DNA of 64,000 bases. Source: Legionella lytica (GTDB lineage: Bacteria; Pseudomonadota; Gammaproteobacteria; Legionellales; Legionellaceae). Location: assembly GCF_023921225.1 (NCBI RefSeq), contig NZ_CP071527.1:1392501-1456500 (forward strand). Reading direction: 5' to 3'. The position numbers and the translations under genes were made by a program. Positions 52,276-61,193 of this stretch are shown here, piece by piece; positions within the stretch are counted from its first letter, which is position 1, and each line of letters begins with the position of its first letter. The notes below the pieces were generated by a model that did not search any database, was not told where the DNA came from, and saw only the letters and a list, made by a program, of their open reading frames with translations.

Positions 52276-53559
52276 ATGGACAAAGAAAATGTGTTGGTTT
52301 TAATTGTAGACGATAGCGCTACGATGCGTTTGCTTACTAGTAATGCATTAACTAAAACAGGGTTTACTGTTGTGCAGGCGGAAAATGGTGAGCAAGCCTT
52401 GTCCATCCTAAATACAACAAAACCGGATGCGATTTTATTAGATGTGGAAATGCCGGGCCTAAATGGTTTTGAAGTATGTGCGCAAATACGCAAGCTAGAA
52501 GATCATCAGTACACACCAATTATGATGGTCACAGGATTGGAGGATTATGAATCCATTAATAAAGCATTTGAGGCGGGTGCAACAGATTTCACTACGAAAC
52601 CGTTGAATGCAAACTTAATTGGTTATCGTGTACGTTATATGGTCCGTACCAGTTTGTATTTTCAGGAACTGCAGATTGCTGAGAAAAAAGTGCATGCTCT
52701 TAATGATGAACTCATCAGTAAGCTCATGGAAATTCAACAAAATGCAACTGCTGTGGCTCGTTTTGTTCCCCAGAATTTCTTGAAAATGCTCAATCGAAAA
52801 AATATAGCAGACATAAGAGTAGGTGATTGTGTAGAAAAGGTTATGACTGTTTTATTTATGGATATTAAATCGTTTACGACCCTCTCTGAACAGTTAACCG
52901 CAGTTGAAATTTTTAATCTGGTCAATACGTTAATGAGTTACATGGATCCCGTTATTGTTAAGCATTCAGGTTTCATTGATAAATACATTGGCGATGCCAT
53001 TATGGCTTTATTTGATGACGCGGATGATGCCTTACATGCTGCATTGGATATGTTGAATGCATTAAATACCTTTAATATTCAGCGGAGCAGGAATAACTTG
53101 CCTCCTGTTAATGTGGGAATAGGGCTGAATACGGGTCCATTAATCGTAGGAACCGTTGGTTTTGAAGCACGGATGGATTGCAGTGTGATTAGCGATGCAG
53201 TCAATATTGCTTCACGCGTTGAGTCTTTAACTCGAGATTTTAATATTGAACTATTAATTAGTGGACAAACCTACCAACAACTTAAGTTTCGCCAGAATTA
53301 CCATTTACGTTCATTAGGATTAACTTCAGTTAAAGGTAAGAGCTTACCCATAGCTATTTATGAAGTATTTAATAACAATAGCCCTGCAGAAATAAAGCTG
53401 AAAGAGGATGGTGCTTCTATTTTTGCTAGTGCTTTAAAATACTATGAGGAAAAGCAGTATCAAAATGCAGCAAATTTTTTCGAGCAGATACTCGCAAGAA
53501 ATTCCAATGATTCTTCTGCACATTATTTTTTACATCAGTGCCAATTGAAGTTGCAGTAA
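52276..53559 (+). CDS. receiver-class III nucleotidyl cyclase
   Basis: 427 residues. Receiver domain 1-~125: VLVLIVDDSATMRLL, phospho-Asp in AILLDVEMPG, Lys in FTTKPLN. A helical linker follows, then a class III cyclase domain from about 185: VLFMDIKSFTTLSEQ (metal Asp), IDKYIGDAIMALFDD (second metal Asp), VGIGLNTGPLIVGTVGF, and DAVNIASRVESLTRDF. The last ~50 residues look TPR-like (SALKYYEEKQYQNAANFFEQI). It should make cAMP under CheA control. It occupies the place of the diguanylate cyclase WspR in Wsp operons. ATG 52276 opens the receiver domain. Confidence 0.92.
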   Translation: MDKENVLVLIVDDSATMRLLTSNALTKTGFTVVQAENGEQALSILNTTKPDAILLDVEMPGLNGFEVCAQIRKLEDHQYTPIMMVTGLEDYESINKAFEAGATDFTTKPLNANLIGYRVRYMVRTSLYFQELQIAEKKVHALNDELISKLMEIQQNATAVARFVPQNFLKMLNRKNIADIRVGDCVEKVMTVLFMDIKSFTTLSEQLTAVEIFNLVNTLMSYMDPVIVKHSGFIDKYIGDAIMALFDDADDALHAALDMLNALNTFNIQRSRNNLPPVNVGIGLNTGPLIVGTVGFEARMDCSVISDAVNIASRVESLTRDFNIELLISGQTYQQLKFRQNYHLRSLGLTSVKGKSLPIAIYEVFNNNSPAEIKLKEDGASIFASALKYYEEKQYQNAANFFEQILARNSNDSSAHYFLHQCQLKLQ

Positions 53560-53685
53560 CCACTACTAACGGGAATCTTTTTTTCTCTTGAGCCGATTTG
53601 AGGCATGTTATTTATTAAACATTTATCTTATAATTATTGTACAGATTGATTTGTTTTGTGTCTCAGGTCTTTGAGAGGTTGCATC

Positions 53686-55821
53686 ATGAGTTATTTAGGC
53701 CAAGATTTATTAATAGAAAATTTAAATCGAGAATTTAAGAAATTACGCTTTCCTGCTCAATTTCATTTTAATGAGGGAGGTGTGTGTAACGGTTTAGCTA
53801 TGGTGTATGCTCAATATGTTTTGCAAGGACCTGAAAAAGAAGCCGAATTTTTTAAGGTACTTCAAATAATTGCTGATGGAGAACTGAATGAAGAAGAAAA
53901 GTATGGATTGCAACCGGGCTCTATTTTATTGTTTGCAAGCCAAGTATTACTAGCCTATCAACCTGGCCAGTACAACCTAAGCCAAACTCAATCCACAGGC
54001 ATGCAAATGTTAAACATTGATGGGAAGCCTCTGGTATCCTCATTTGATTTTGCTTTGGCAGCTTCGGATAAGGAATGGGGCAGCGTTATTGCTAAAATAG
54101 GACTCCAAAATGATGAGGTAATGATAGTACAAAGCATTAACCATGCTATTTCAGTACGTAAGGTCGACGATAAATATCGTGTTTATGACCCTAATTACGC
54201 TACAGGATTTAAAGAATTTGCATCAGAAGAGGCTTTAGTCAGGGAGTTACATAAAAAGGTTTTTGGCTATGGTAAGGGAAATTTGGGTATGGAGGTGCAT
54301 GTGGTTCGCAATCCAGAAGCAGCTTCTAGACAAGTTCCTTTTCCTGATATTCAAGAGCTTTATAAGCAGCATTTACCACTACCACCTAAAAATACAACTG
54401 CGAAGTTGGGTTCTAAAACATTTGATACGTTGGCTGTTGGCGCTGCTGTTGTTACCGATCCACAAGTTATAAAGCACTTAATTATTGAGACTAATGCTGA
54501 TTCGGAGACGATTTTTACCGCTGCAAAGCAAGCGGTTTCCCATAATAATGTCGCTGCTCTAGGCCCCTTATTGGATAGCATTAATGCGGAATCAGAATCA
54601 ACTGAAAAATTAAAATCATTAATTGAAATTGCAATTGGATCTGGCCGCTTAGAGGCTTATGATCAAGTAGAAAAATATTTCTCTGAGTGCTATGCCAAAG
54701 AGAATGTCAGTTATCTTTTGATTCTCGCGGCAAAGGGTGGAAATCCGAAAGTATTAGAGCGATTTTTAGTTACGATGCAACCTGTTCAGGAGGCATATAT
54801 TGATGAACTTGTGACTGAAAATATGGACAATGGAGTATTAACTACGGAAGGAATGGAGCGGGAGCAAGCAAAAGAGATTTATTTACAAATTTTTATGACC
54901 AAAAAAATGGTAGAGGGAATCCAGGCATCACTGGGGCCTGCCATAGAGAAAGGTAATACCGAATGTATTAAAGTATTGTTAAATCAATTAAATAATTATA
55001 AGCAGCCGCTTGATGAAAAACAGCTCCTTGATTATTTTTTGAAAGCAATAGAGCATAATCAACCTTATGCATTAGAGAAATTAATTGATGCACATCCTGA
55101 AATGTCTAAAAGTGTATTAAAACTGGTGTCTATGTCTCCTTTGTCTGTGCAACGAACGGACTTAGATGTATTGAGATTATTGCAGCACCATGGAATGCCT
55201 TTTTCTGCTCAAGCGGAAGAAATTATTCAAAGTAAAGAGAAAGATCAGTATCGCTCATTCACTACTACAATAAATCTGCTCATTAACCACATCCAAAATT
55301 TCTTTGGCAAAAAGCAATTAAAATACGATGATAAGCAGTTGTTGGCGATGAAAAAAGATGAATGTAGGGAGACAATTAAAGAATTAGAGAAAGAATTAGC
55401 TGACTTGAAAGAGACAGATAAAGCCCAATATGATGCCTATGCCAGAGTAATTGAGGCTGAAAAGAAAAAACTTGATGGTGAGCAGAATTTTTCCAGTGTT
55501 GCACGAATTGGTAATAAGCTGCAAGGCATACTCGATAAGTTAAAAGTACCTAACATTCCTTGTTTCACTTTAGACGATTTTAACTTTGATGATCTGGATA
55601 GTGAGGAAGAAGAGCAATATGATTTGGAGGATGTTGCTGGGCTTTTTGATGAGCATAGTAGTGAAGAAGAAGTGATTTCTGAGGCCGCTCAAGAGCAAGC
55701 ATATAATCCAGTTGAAAGACAAAGTTGTGTAACGGGTAAATTCAAAGGGCAGATGAGTGATCTAAGGAGCGATACCTCGGAGACAGATGAAAGCAAAACA
55801 GCCATTCGAACCATTCCATAA
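53686..55821 (+). CDS. putative papain-like (C58-type) protease effector with helical repeats
   Basis: 711 residues. FHFNEGGVCNGLAMVYAQYVL has Cys34 at the start of a helix; QSINHAISVRKV has His153; KYRVYDPNY has Asp168. Cys-His-Asp order with 119 and 15 residues between them is very close to YopT/AvrPphB peptidases (AvrPphB: Cys98, His212, Asp227, from memory). Residues ~240-530 are helical with ankyrin-like stretches (LEAYDQVEKYFSECYAKENV, NTECIKVLLNQL, QPYALEKLIDAHPE). A coiled coil lies near 550-600 and a very acidic tail follows (LDSEEEEQYDLEDVAGLFDE). This suits a Dot/Icm effector. ATG 53686 follows GAGAGG. Confidence 0.7.
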   Translation: MSYLGQDLLIENLNREFKKLRFPAQFHFNEGGVCNGLAMVYAQYVLQGPEKEAEFFKVLQIIADGELNEEEKYGLQPGSILLFASQVLLAYQPGQYNLSQTQSTGMQMLNIDGKPLVSSFDFALAASDKEWGSVIAKIGLQNDEVMIVQSINHAISVRKVDDKYRVYDPNYATGFKEFASEEALVRELHKKVFGYGKGNLGMEVHVVRNPEAASRQVPFPDIQELYKQHLPLPPKNTTAKLGSKTFDTLAVGAAVVTDPQVIKHLIIETNADSETIFTAAKQAVSHNNVAALGPLLDSINAESESTEKLKSLIEIAIGSGRLEAYDQVEKYFSECYAKENVSYLLILAAKGGNPKVLERFLVTMQPVQEAYIDELVTENMDNGVLTTEGMEREQAKEIYLQIFMTKKMVEGIQASLGPAIEKGNTECIKVLLNQLNNYKQPLDEKQLLDYFLKAIEHNQPYALEKLIDAHPEMSKSVLKLVSMSPLSVQRTDLDVLRLLQHHGMPFSAQAEEIIQSKEKDQYRSFTTTINLLINHIQNFFGKKQLKYDDKQLLAMKKDECRETIKELEKELADLKETDKAQYDAYARVIEAEKKKLDGEQNFSSVARIGNKLQGILDKLKVPNIPCFTLDDFNFDDLDSEEEEQYDLEDVAGLFDEHSSEEEVISEAAQEQAYNPVERQSCVTGKFKGQMSDLRSDTSETDESKTAIRTIP

Positions 55822-55844
55822 GGCTGAAACCTAAATAATGGACT

Positions 55845-55864
55845 CCTGGTTGCTTGCAACCAGG
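55845..55864. terminator. family A palindrome, perfect
   Basis: CCTGGTTGCTTGCAACCAGG, a perfect 20-base palindrome followed by ATTTCCTTTT, 23 bases beyond the putative protease stop and before the converging gene at 56025. Confidence 0.75.
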
Positions 55865-56024
55865 ATTTCCTTTTGAATTTCATTGTTATTGAGGGAACAG
55901 AGAGGCAATTCATGGCTCAGTGCCCTGTACTCCTGGGTTGCTTCGTCACTCCGTTTCTCGCAAGTGCGAATGAAGTGAGGCAATCCAGGGTGCTGTGCTT
56001 CGATGTTTTAAGTTACTGCTCTAC

Positions 56025-57017
56025 CTACATAAAATTAGCAAGATCTGCCAATTGTTTTGCTCGCTCATTAGTGAGGAAAGTCTTCCAGTTCGTGGTGTTG
56101 GCATTAGGACATTTAAGTTGCGCGAAAGCGACCCAGGCATCTCTGTAATTGATCCAGGCACGTTCTGTCTTTTGTATTCCCGCACTAGTAATAGATACAT
56201 CTGTTGGAAAGGAGGTGTCTTGAGTCTTTTTATAAGCGCGATTAAGTTGAGCATCCGCGACTTGATATTGCTTCTCGCTAAAAGTAGGTAGTTTGCATGC
56301 TAAGGTATTTTTAATCATTTGGAGCATGGTTCGGTTCAATGTCATGCGCTCTGAAATGGCAAAAGCAGCCGCTCCGGTTCCGCGATCATCCAGTTCATTA
56401 TCAACACGTGCTTTAAAATAAATCACGCTTGTATTCAGAAGTTTTTGAAAAGTTACTTGCTCAGTTGGATTTAGCTTTTGTTTTACTTCAGCTAAGTATT
56501 TTTGTTGCTGAGGTTTTGCTTGCGATTCATCAATGCTTGCGCATATACCCATCATGTAGCCGCTGGTAATATCATCACAGATATCAAAAGTAGAGGTGTC
56601 ATTCCCAGCTTTTATCTGTGCTAAATGGCTCACTCGACCTTCGGTTTCTGCCGGGGCTGCTTCCATCAGACAGGCATAATGAATGGCTAGAGTAAGATCA
56701 GGTTTTACGCCTTTTCCATTGGCATAAATCATGGTCAGTACACCATAATCATTTTGAATGAACGCACATCTTCTTGCCTGAACATAATCAGGCACATTCT
56801 CAAAGCCATAATAAAAGGTGTTTGCATCACATTGAGTTAATAATTTTTTCTGCGCATCATCGGGTTGATCTTGAGTGGGGGCAGAAATACTTTGAGCCGA
56901 TAAGCAAAGAGTTTTTGTCTCCTCAGCTAATGAATCCCAGTTATTCGCATAGCCAATATGAAAAACTGTAATTAAGGTAAAAAAAACGATGGACTGCTGA
57001 GTTATAAAAATAGCCAC
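56025..57017 (-). CDS. exported LprI-like (DUF1311) protein
   Basis: 330 residues. Signal peptide at 1-24 (FFTLITVFHIGYA). The middle has Sel1-like and Cys-bearing helices (NDYGVLTMIYANGKGVKPDL, HYACLMEAAP). The C-terminal ~110 residues, LACKLPTFSEKQYQVADAQL to RAWINYRDAWVAFAQLKCPN, are the DUF1311/LprI domain (spaced Cys, RxWxxYRDA). The type member inhibits lysozyme, so a role in surviving host lysozyme or in envelope stress is possible. It ends 4 bases before the MFS gene upstream begins its 3' end, so the two are likely one transcript. Confidence 0.8.
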   Translation of the reverse strand: MAIFITQQSIVFFTLITVFHIGYANNWDSLAEETKTLCLSAQSISAPTQDQPDDAQKKLLTQCDANTFYYGFENVPDYVQARRCAFIQNDYGVLTMIYANGKGVKPDLTLAIHYACLMEAAPAETEGRVSHLAQIKAGNDTSTFDICDDITSGYMMGICASIDESQAKPQQQKYLAEVKQKLNPTEQVTFQKLLNTSVIYFKARVDNELDDRGTGAAAFAISERMTLNRTMLQMIKNTLACKLPTFSEKQYQVADAQLNRAYKKTQDTSFPTDVSITSAGIQKTERAWINYRDAWVAFAQLKCPNANTTNWKTFLTNERAKQLADLANFM

Positions 57018-57020
57018 GAT

Positions 57021-58232
57021 TTAGGATCCTTCACTGATGTAACTTTCCATTTTTGCACTTTGTTTTTCGATTAGGACTAAGACAATAACTAGTATCCATA
57101 CTAAGCTTAAGGTTTCTGCAAAACTGAGTAAAGGATTAACCCCTAAATAGCCCATCACAATTACCCAGAGTGTTGCAAAACTCATATTAATGAAGCTCAT
57201 CATTCCTGCTGCACTTGCTTTGTCGGTCAGGGCATTTGAGGCAATAAACGAACCACTGGAAAATAATAGACCATTAAATAAATAAAAGCTGGCAGCGATT
57301 AGGAAAAACCATAAGGCTGAGTGACTGTTCATTGTCCACATAAAAAATAAATTCATAATGCCTAGGGCAATGCCAAGAAAACCAACCGCAATAACTTGAA
57401 TTGCGGAGAAGCGTGCTAAAAGCTGTTTCACAATGAGGCCACCGGCCAGCATGCCAATGATATTTATTCCATTCCAGTATCCATACTCTGCAGGAGATAA
57501 TGCTAGTAAATCTTTCGCTATCTGTGGGCCGGCTGCAGAAAAACAATAAGATATTGCCGTAGAACTACCTACCACCAGAGAAAAAACAACGAGTTTAGGA
57601 GAAGATAGTGCGGCTGTATAATCTTTAATAATCGTTAGAACGTGAATTGGCTTAGAGACAAAGGGGGCTTCTTTGAATACATAAGTTCCACACAATACTG
57701 CGATCGCATGAATTAATAAAAACCAAAAACACCCTTGCCATTGCCAAAAGTCAGTAATCATCCCACCTAAGACTACGGCAATTCCCAGACCTAGGGCAAA
57801 GGAAAGAACAGAGTATGCCATGGCTGTTTTGCGTTGCTGCTCAGGTAACCATGCATTGATCAGCATGAATGTGCAGGCTAATCCACTGGCAGCACCTAAA
57901 GCGGTAATTAGACGTCCAATGACTAACAACCAATAATTATTGATTGAAAGAGCAACGAGGCAAACAAGTGTCCCGAATAAATTGATTATTAGTCCGAAAC
58001 GTAACGCTTTTAAACTACCATAACGATTAGCAAGTGGGGCATAAAGCAGTTGCCCAATTGTATACCCAATTAAAAATGCTGAAACTAACCATTCTACTGC
58101 TCCGGGATTCAATGCATAGTATCGCTGGATTAGGGGGAGGGCAGGAGTAATAATCGTTGCTGATACAGAGGCAATAGATATGTAGCTTAATAACCAAATG
58201 AGTTTAAATGAGGAGATAGACTGATTCGACAT
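57021..58232 (-). CDS. MFS drug-type transporter
   Basis: 403 residues, 12 helices, DHA1-like (Bcr/CflA/MdtL style): IITPALPLIQRYYALNPGAVEWLVS in helix 1-2, GYTIGQLLYAPLANRYGSLKAL between helices 2 and 3 (motif A), and GRLITALGAASGLACTFMLI in helix 4. Proton-driven efflux of small molecules is expected; substrate unknown. It lies 3 bases before the LprI-like gene in transcription order. Confidence 0.87.
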   Translation of the reverse strand: MSNQSISSFKLIWLLSYISIASVSATIITPALPLIQRYYALNPGAVEWLVSAFLIGYTIGQLLYAPLANRYGSLKALRFGLIINLFGTLVCLVALSINNYWLLVIGRLITALGAASGLACTFMLINAWLPEQQRKTAMAYSVLSFALGLGIAVVLGGMITDFWQWQGCFWFLLIHAIAVLCGTYVFKEAPFVSKPIHVLTIIKDYTAALSSPKLVVFSLVVGSSTAISYCFSAAGPQIAKDLLALSPAEYGYWNGINIIGMLAGGLIVKQLLARFSAIQVIAVGFLGIALGIMNLFFMWTMNSHSALWFFLIAASFYLFNGLLFSSGSFIASNALTDKASAAGMMSFINMSFATLWVIVMGYLGVNPLLSFAETLSLVWILVIVLVLIEKQSAKMESYISEGS

Positions 58233-58318
58233 AAGACACTTTTATTTTTATGGGGTTGGATAAACCACAGTTAGTATAGTGGGCATTTTAAGTGCTTATG
58301 TTTTTTAGTCAATAGACT

Positions 58319-58513
58319 TTATTCTATAGCTGATTTACGAAAGGTGCGCAGGACTTTTTTTGTCTGATTATCAATTATTTGTCCATGAATGTTTCCTATA
58401 TGTGTACTTGCTTGGGTTAGCATCCAGGTATAGAGCACATCAATGTCATTCCCAGCCTGGTTAGCAATCTGTTCTTCGCCACAGTATATAGATGCGGTGT
58501 ATTGCTCATTCAT
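58319..58513 (-). CDS. small conserved-looking hypothetical protein
   Basis: 64 residues: MNEQYTASIYCGEEQIANQA, then a helix DVLYTWMLTQAS and a beta-like stretch GQIIDNQTKKVLRTFRKS. AAAAGG lies seven bases before ATG 58513, and composition is protein-like. No family recognised. Confidence 0.6.
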   Translation of the reverse strand: MNEQYTASIYCGEEQIANQAGNDIDVLYTWMLTQASTHIGNIHGQIIDNQTKKVLRTFRKSAIE

Positions 58514-58646
58514 TTTGGGACCTTTTGGGAAGGCTACTCTCTATTCTAAGTTTAGATTCATTTATGTCAAGTTGTCAATAATTTGAACAATAAATAACAT
58601 GCTATTGCTCTATAATTTAAGTAAGGAGTTTTTCTGGAGAGTCGTC

Positions 58647-59033
58647 ATGACGATTACCTATTTTTTGGCTTTTGCGCTTGGTTGGTATTTGGTGATTACA
58701 GGGTTGCTCCTGCTCTTACGGCGTGATGTTGTAATTGCTGCTACAAGTAATCTTATGGAACAGCCTGGACAATTATTAATTATTGCCTTCATAACCATAA
58801 TTTTAGGATTACTTATGGTGATTAGTCATAATATTTGGGTCATGCACTGGCCAGTAGTAATTACCATACTAGCCTGGACTATTTATATCTCAGGTCTTAT
58901 CAGGTTATTTTGTCCTGAATTAGTTCATAAAATGTGGAGCAAAATGGTGGCTAAACCTGGTGTGTTCACTATATCAGGAATAATCGTATTAATTATTGGT
59001 TTGTTCTTATTATTTATGGCTTACTTTAAATAG
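58647..59033 (+). CDS. small four-helix membrane protein
   Basis: 128 residues from ATG 58647, which has GGAG seven bases upstream. Four hydrophobic segments: FLAFALGWYLVITGLLLLL, LLIIAFITIILGLLMVI, VVITILAWTIYISGLIRLF and FTISGIIVLIIGLFLLFMAYF. No family recognised and no charged catalytic residues within the membrane. Confidence 0.65.
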   Translation: MTITYFLAFALGWYLVITGLLLLLRRDVVIAATSNLMEQPGQLLIIAFITIILGLLMVISHNIWVMHWPVVITILAWTIYISGLIRLFCPELVHKMWSKMVAKPGVFTISGIIVLIIGLFLLFMAYFK

Positions 59034-59128
59034 TTATACTCGTCTTAATCACCATCTTAAAGGGATTTAATATGGTGCCATAACGCTTTTTTTGTTAAAT
59101 TACCTTTTTTAATTCGAATGAGAATCTT

Positions 59129-59614
59129 ATGCCATCTTTTGATATCGTTTCAGAAACGAATGAGGTAGAACTACGCAATGCCGTAGATAACGCAGTGCGT
59201 GAAATGGGAACCCGTTTTGATTTTCGTGGGGTGGAATCAAGTATTGAGCTGAAAGAGCTTACTGTCACTTTACGCGCTGAATCGGAGTTCCAGGTACATC
59301 AACTGGAAGACTTGTTTCGCAATCATTGCAGCAAGCGTAACCTGGATGCATCAGGTGTAGATATGGAAGATAAACCAGTTCATAGTGGTAAATTCTATTC
59401 TTTGAATATGACCTTTAAGCAGGGGATTGATCAACCTACGGCAAAAGAAATTGTGAAGTATTTGAAAGACGCTAAGTTAAAAGTACAAAGTTCTATTCAA
59501 GGGGATAAGGTACGTGTTTCGGGTAAGAAACGTGATGATCTTCAAGAAGCAATCGCTATGCTAAAGAAGTCTGAGATTAAGTTACCTATGCAGTATGAGA
59601 ATTTTAGAGATTAA
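59129..59614 (+). CDS. yajQ: YajQ family nucleotide-binding protein
   Basis: 161 residues, complete: [83 protein letters not shown]. YajQ-family proteins bind nucleotides including c-di-GMP and have been linked to transcriptional control and virulence in other bacteria. Confidence 0.95.
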   Translation: MPSFDIVSETNEVELRNAVDNAVREMGTRFDFRGVESSIELKELTVTLRAESEFQVHQLEDLFRNHCSKRNLDASGVDMEDKPVHSGKFYSLNMTFKQGIDQPTAKEIVKYLKDAKLKVQSSIQGDKVRVSGKKRDDLQEAIAMLKKSEIKLPMQYENFRD

Positions 59615-59633
59615 GTTAGAGCCCTTTTTGTAG

Positions 59634-59684
59634 GTTGGGCCCATGTGTAAACTACGTCCCTGTACATTCCACCCATGGGCCAAC
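59634..59684. terminator. family B inverted repeat
   Basis: GTTGGGCCCATG (59634-59645) pairs with CATGGGCCAAC (59674-59684) with one bulged base, between the converging yajQ and BepA-like genes. Confidence 0.6.
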
Positions 59685-59743
59685 AAAATGTATCAAGCCA
59701 CATCAGAACTCAAGGTTGTTGGGCCAGAGCTAAGCCCTTCGGG

Positions 59744-61141
59744 TTAATTAACAATCTCATCAATTTTCGCTGTAATCCTTGCCTGCAAATATTCATCATT
59801 CTTCGCAAGACCGCGAGCAACTTTCAATTGTGCTACTGCTGCTCTTTTTTGTCCCTCAAGTAATAAACATTGTGCTTGCGTAAAATACGCATAACCTTTT
59901 TGGTTTGACTTGGCTTGGGCTCGAGCTAACTCTCGGCAAAGTGGGAGGTCTTGTTTATACTGGCGACTTCCTTTAAGTAAGATGCTGGTTGCTTTGGCAT
60001 TTTGGTCCGCTGCCAATAAGGCTTGAGCATGGGCCATGAGCACTGCATAACTGTTAGGATAATTATTTTGCATTTCCACCATACGGGTTACGGCTGCTTG
60101 ATGCTGAGATAATCCACTTTCCGCCTGACTCATCGCAATTTGGAAGTAGATATTATTCTTTTGTGCTACTAATGGGGTCAGTAACGTTTGTGCTTGTGAA
60201 AATTTATTAGTATTTAATAGCGCCAACACTTTCCCGTATTGGCAAGCATCTATTGGGCTTACTTTCGGGCAGTGGTGTGTATAGTATTCAAATAATGTAT
60301 TTGGATCTGATGCTACCGCATTGCGAATTATTTCTTTAACAAAGGCATAATCGGTAGAACTCGGATAGCTTTTCTTGGCAAATTGAGTAGTGCGACTCTC
60401 CGCTTCTGCAATACGGTCTGAATCTAATGGGTGGGTACGCAGAATCGCGGGTACATTGGCGGTATAATAATAACGTGAGTTTTCCTGCATTTTTTTAAAA
60501 AAAGCAGCCATGCTGTGTGGGTTATAACCTGCTTTAATCAGCATATCGATACCAATTCGGTCTGCTTCTTTTTCTTTTGAGCGCGTAAAATTAATATTGT
60601 CCTGATTAAAGCCTGATAAAGATCCCATCATTGCGCCCATGCCCACGGTAGGATTAATTACACCTAAAGCCACAGAAGCAAGCAAGGAGGCAAGCATAGG
60701 GATACGCATTTGTTTTTGATGCTCGATGGCACTATACAGATGATGTAAACGTACGTGTGCAATCTCGTGAGCCATTACTCCGGCTAACTCGCTTTCATTA
60801 TTGGTGATTAAAATAAGTTGCGAGTTAATCCCTATATGCCCTCCAGGGCCGGCAAAGGCATTAATTTCGTGAGATTTTACAATAAAAAAATCAGGCGTTT
60901 TGATACGTCCGTGAGTTGCCAGGTTTTTTCCTACATGATTTACGTATTGAGTGGCTAAAGGATTACGCTCCACGCTATCTGATTGATTAATCTGCTGAAC
61001 AAATTCTTTTTCTAATTGTTCCAGCTCATTTGTGGAATAGGGGGACAACCCTTGGGCCGCGACAGGTTGAATTAAAGTGCTTACCAGAAGCATTCCAAAA
61101 ACATAGTTTTTAATTTTCAATCTAATCATTAGGCTACTCAA
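59744..61141 (-). CDS. BepA-like M48 metalloprotease with TPR
   Basis: 465 residues, exported: N-terminal helix NYVFGMLLVSTLIQPVAA. Zinc motif HEIAHVRLHH in GVMAHEIAHVRLHHLYSA near residue 125, third ligand Glu in SKEKEADRIGIDMLIKAGYN. A TPR region fills the C-terminal ~200 residues (LLNTNKFSQAQTLLTPL, SILLKGSRQYKQDLPLC). BepA/YfgC degrades or assists stalled outer-membrane proteins such as LptD. Start may be ATG 61141 or ATG 61129; neither has a strong ribosome site. Divergent from ribD. Confidence 0.9.
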   Translation of the reverse strand: MSSLMIRLKIKNYVFGMLLVSTLIQPVAAQGLSPYSTNELEQLEKEFVQQINQSDSVERNPLATQYVNHVGKNLATHGRIKTPDFFIVKSHEINAFAGPGGHIGINSQLILITNNESELAGVMAHEIAHVRLHHLYSAIEHQKQMRIPMLASLLASVALGVINPTVGMGAMMGSLSGFNQDNINFTRSKEKEADRIGIDMLIKAGYNPHSMAAFFKKMQENSRYYYTANVPAILRTHPLDSDRIAEAESRTTQFAKKSYPSSTDYAFVKEIIRNAVASDPNTLFEYYTHHCPKVSPIDACQYGKVLALLNTNKFSQAQTLLTPLVAQKNNIYFQIAMSQAESGLSQHQAAVTRMVEMQNNYPNSYAVLMAHAQALLAADQNAKATSILLKGSRQYKQDLPLCRELARAQAKSNQKGYAYFTQAQCLLLEGQKRAAVAQLKVARGLAKNDEYLQARITAKIDEIVN

Positions 61142-61193
61142 AAATTGAATAATTTGTTATCATTCGTACAGCGTTTAAAGGTACCGTACATCA

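Noticed and set aside
45123..53559. Classical flagellar chemotaxis operon
   Set aside because: No cheY, cheZ or flagellar gene accompanies it, there are two CheWs and one MCP, and the last gene is a receiver-cyclase.
55873..56291. Two plus-strand open frames beyond the putative protease gene
   Set aside because: They are mostly antisense to the LprI-like gene, which has a signal peptide and a recognisable domain.
61142..61193. Possible FMN riboswitch before ribD
   Set aside because: The gap to the divergent BepA-like gene is only about 50 bases and holds no RFN motif.
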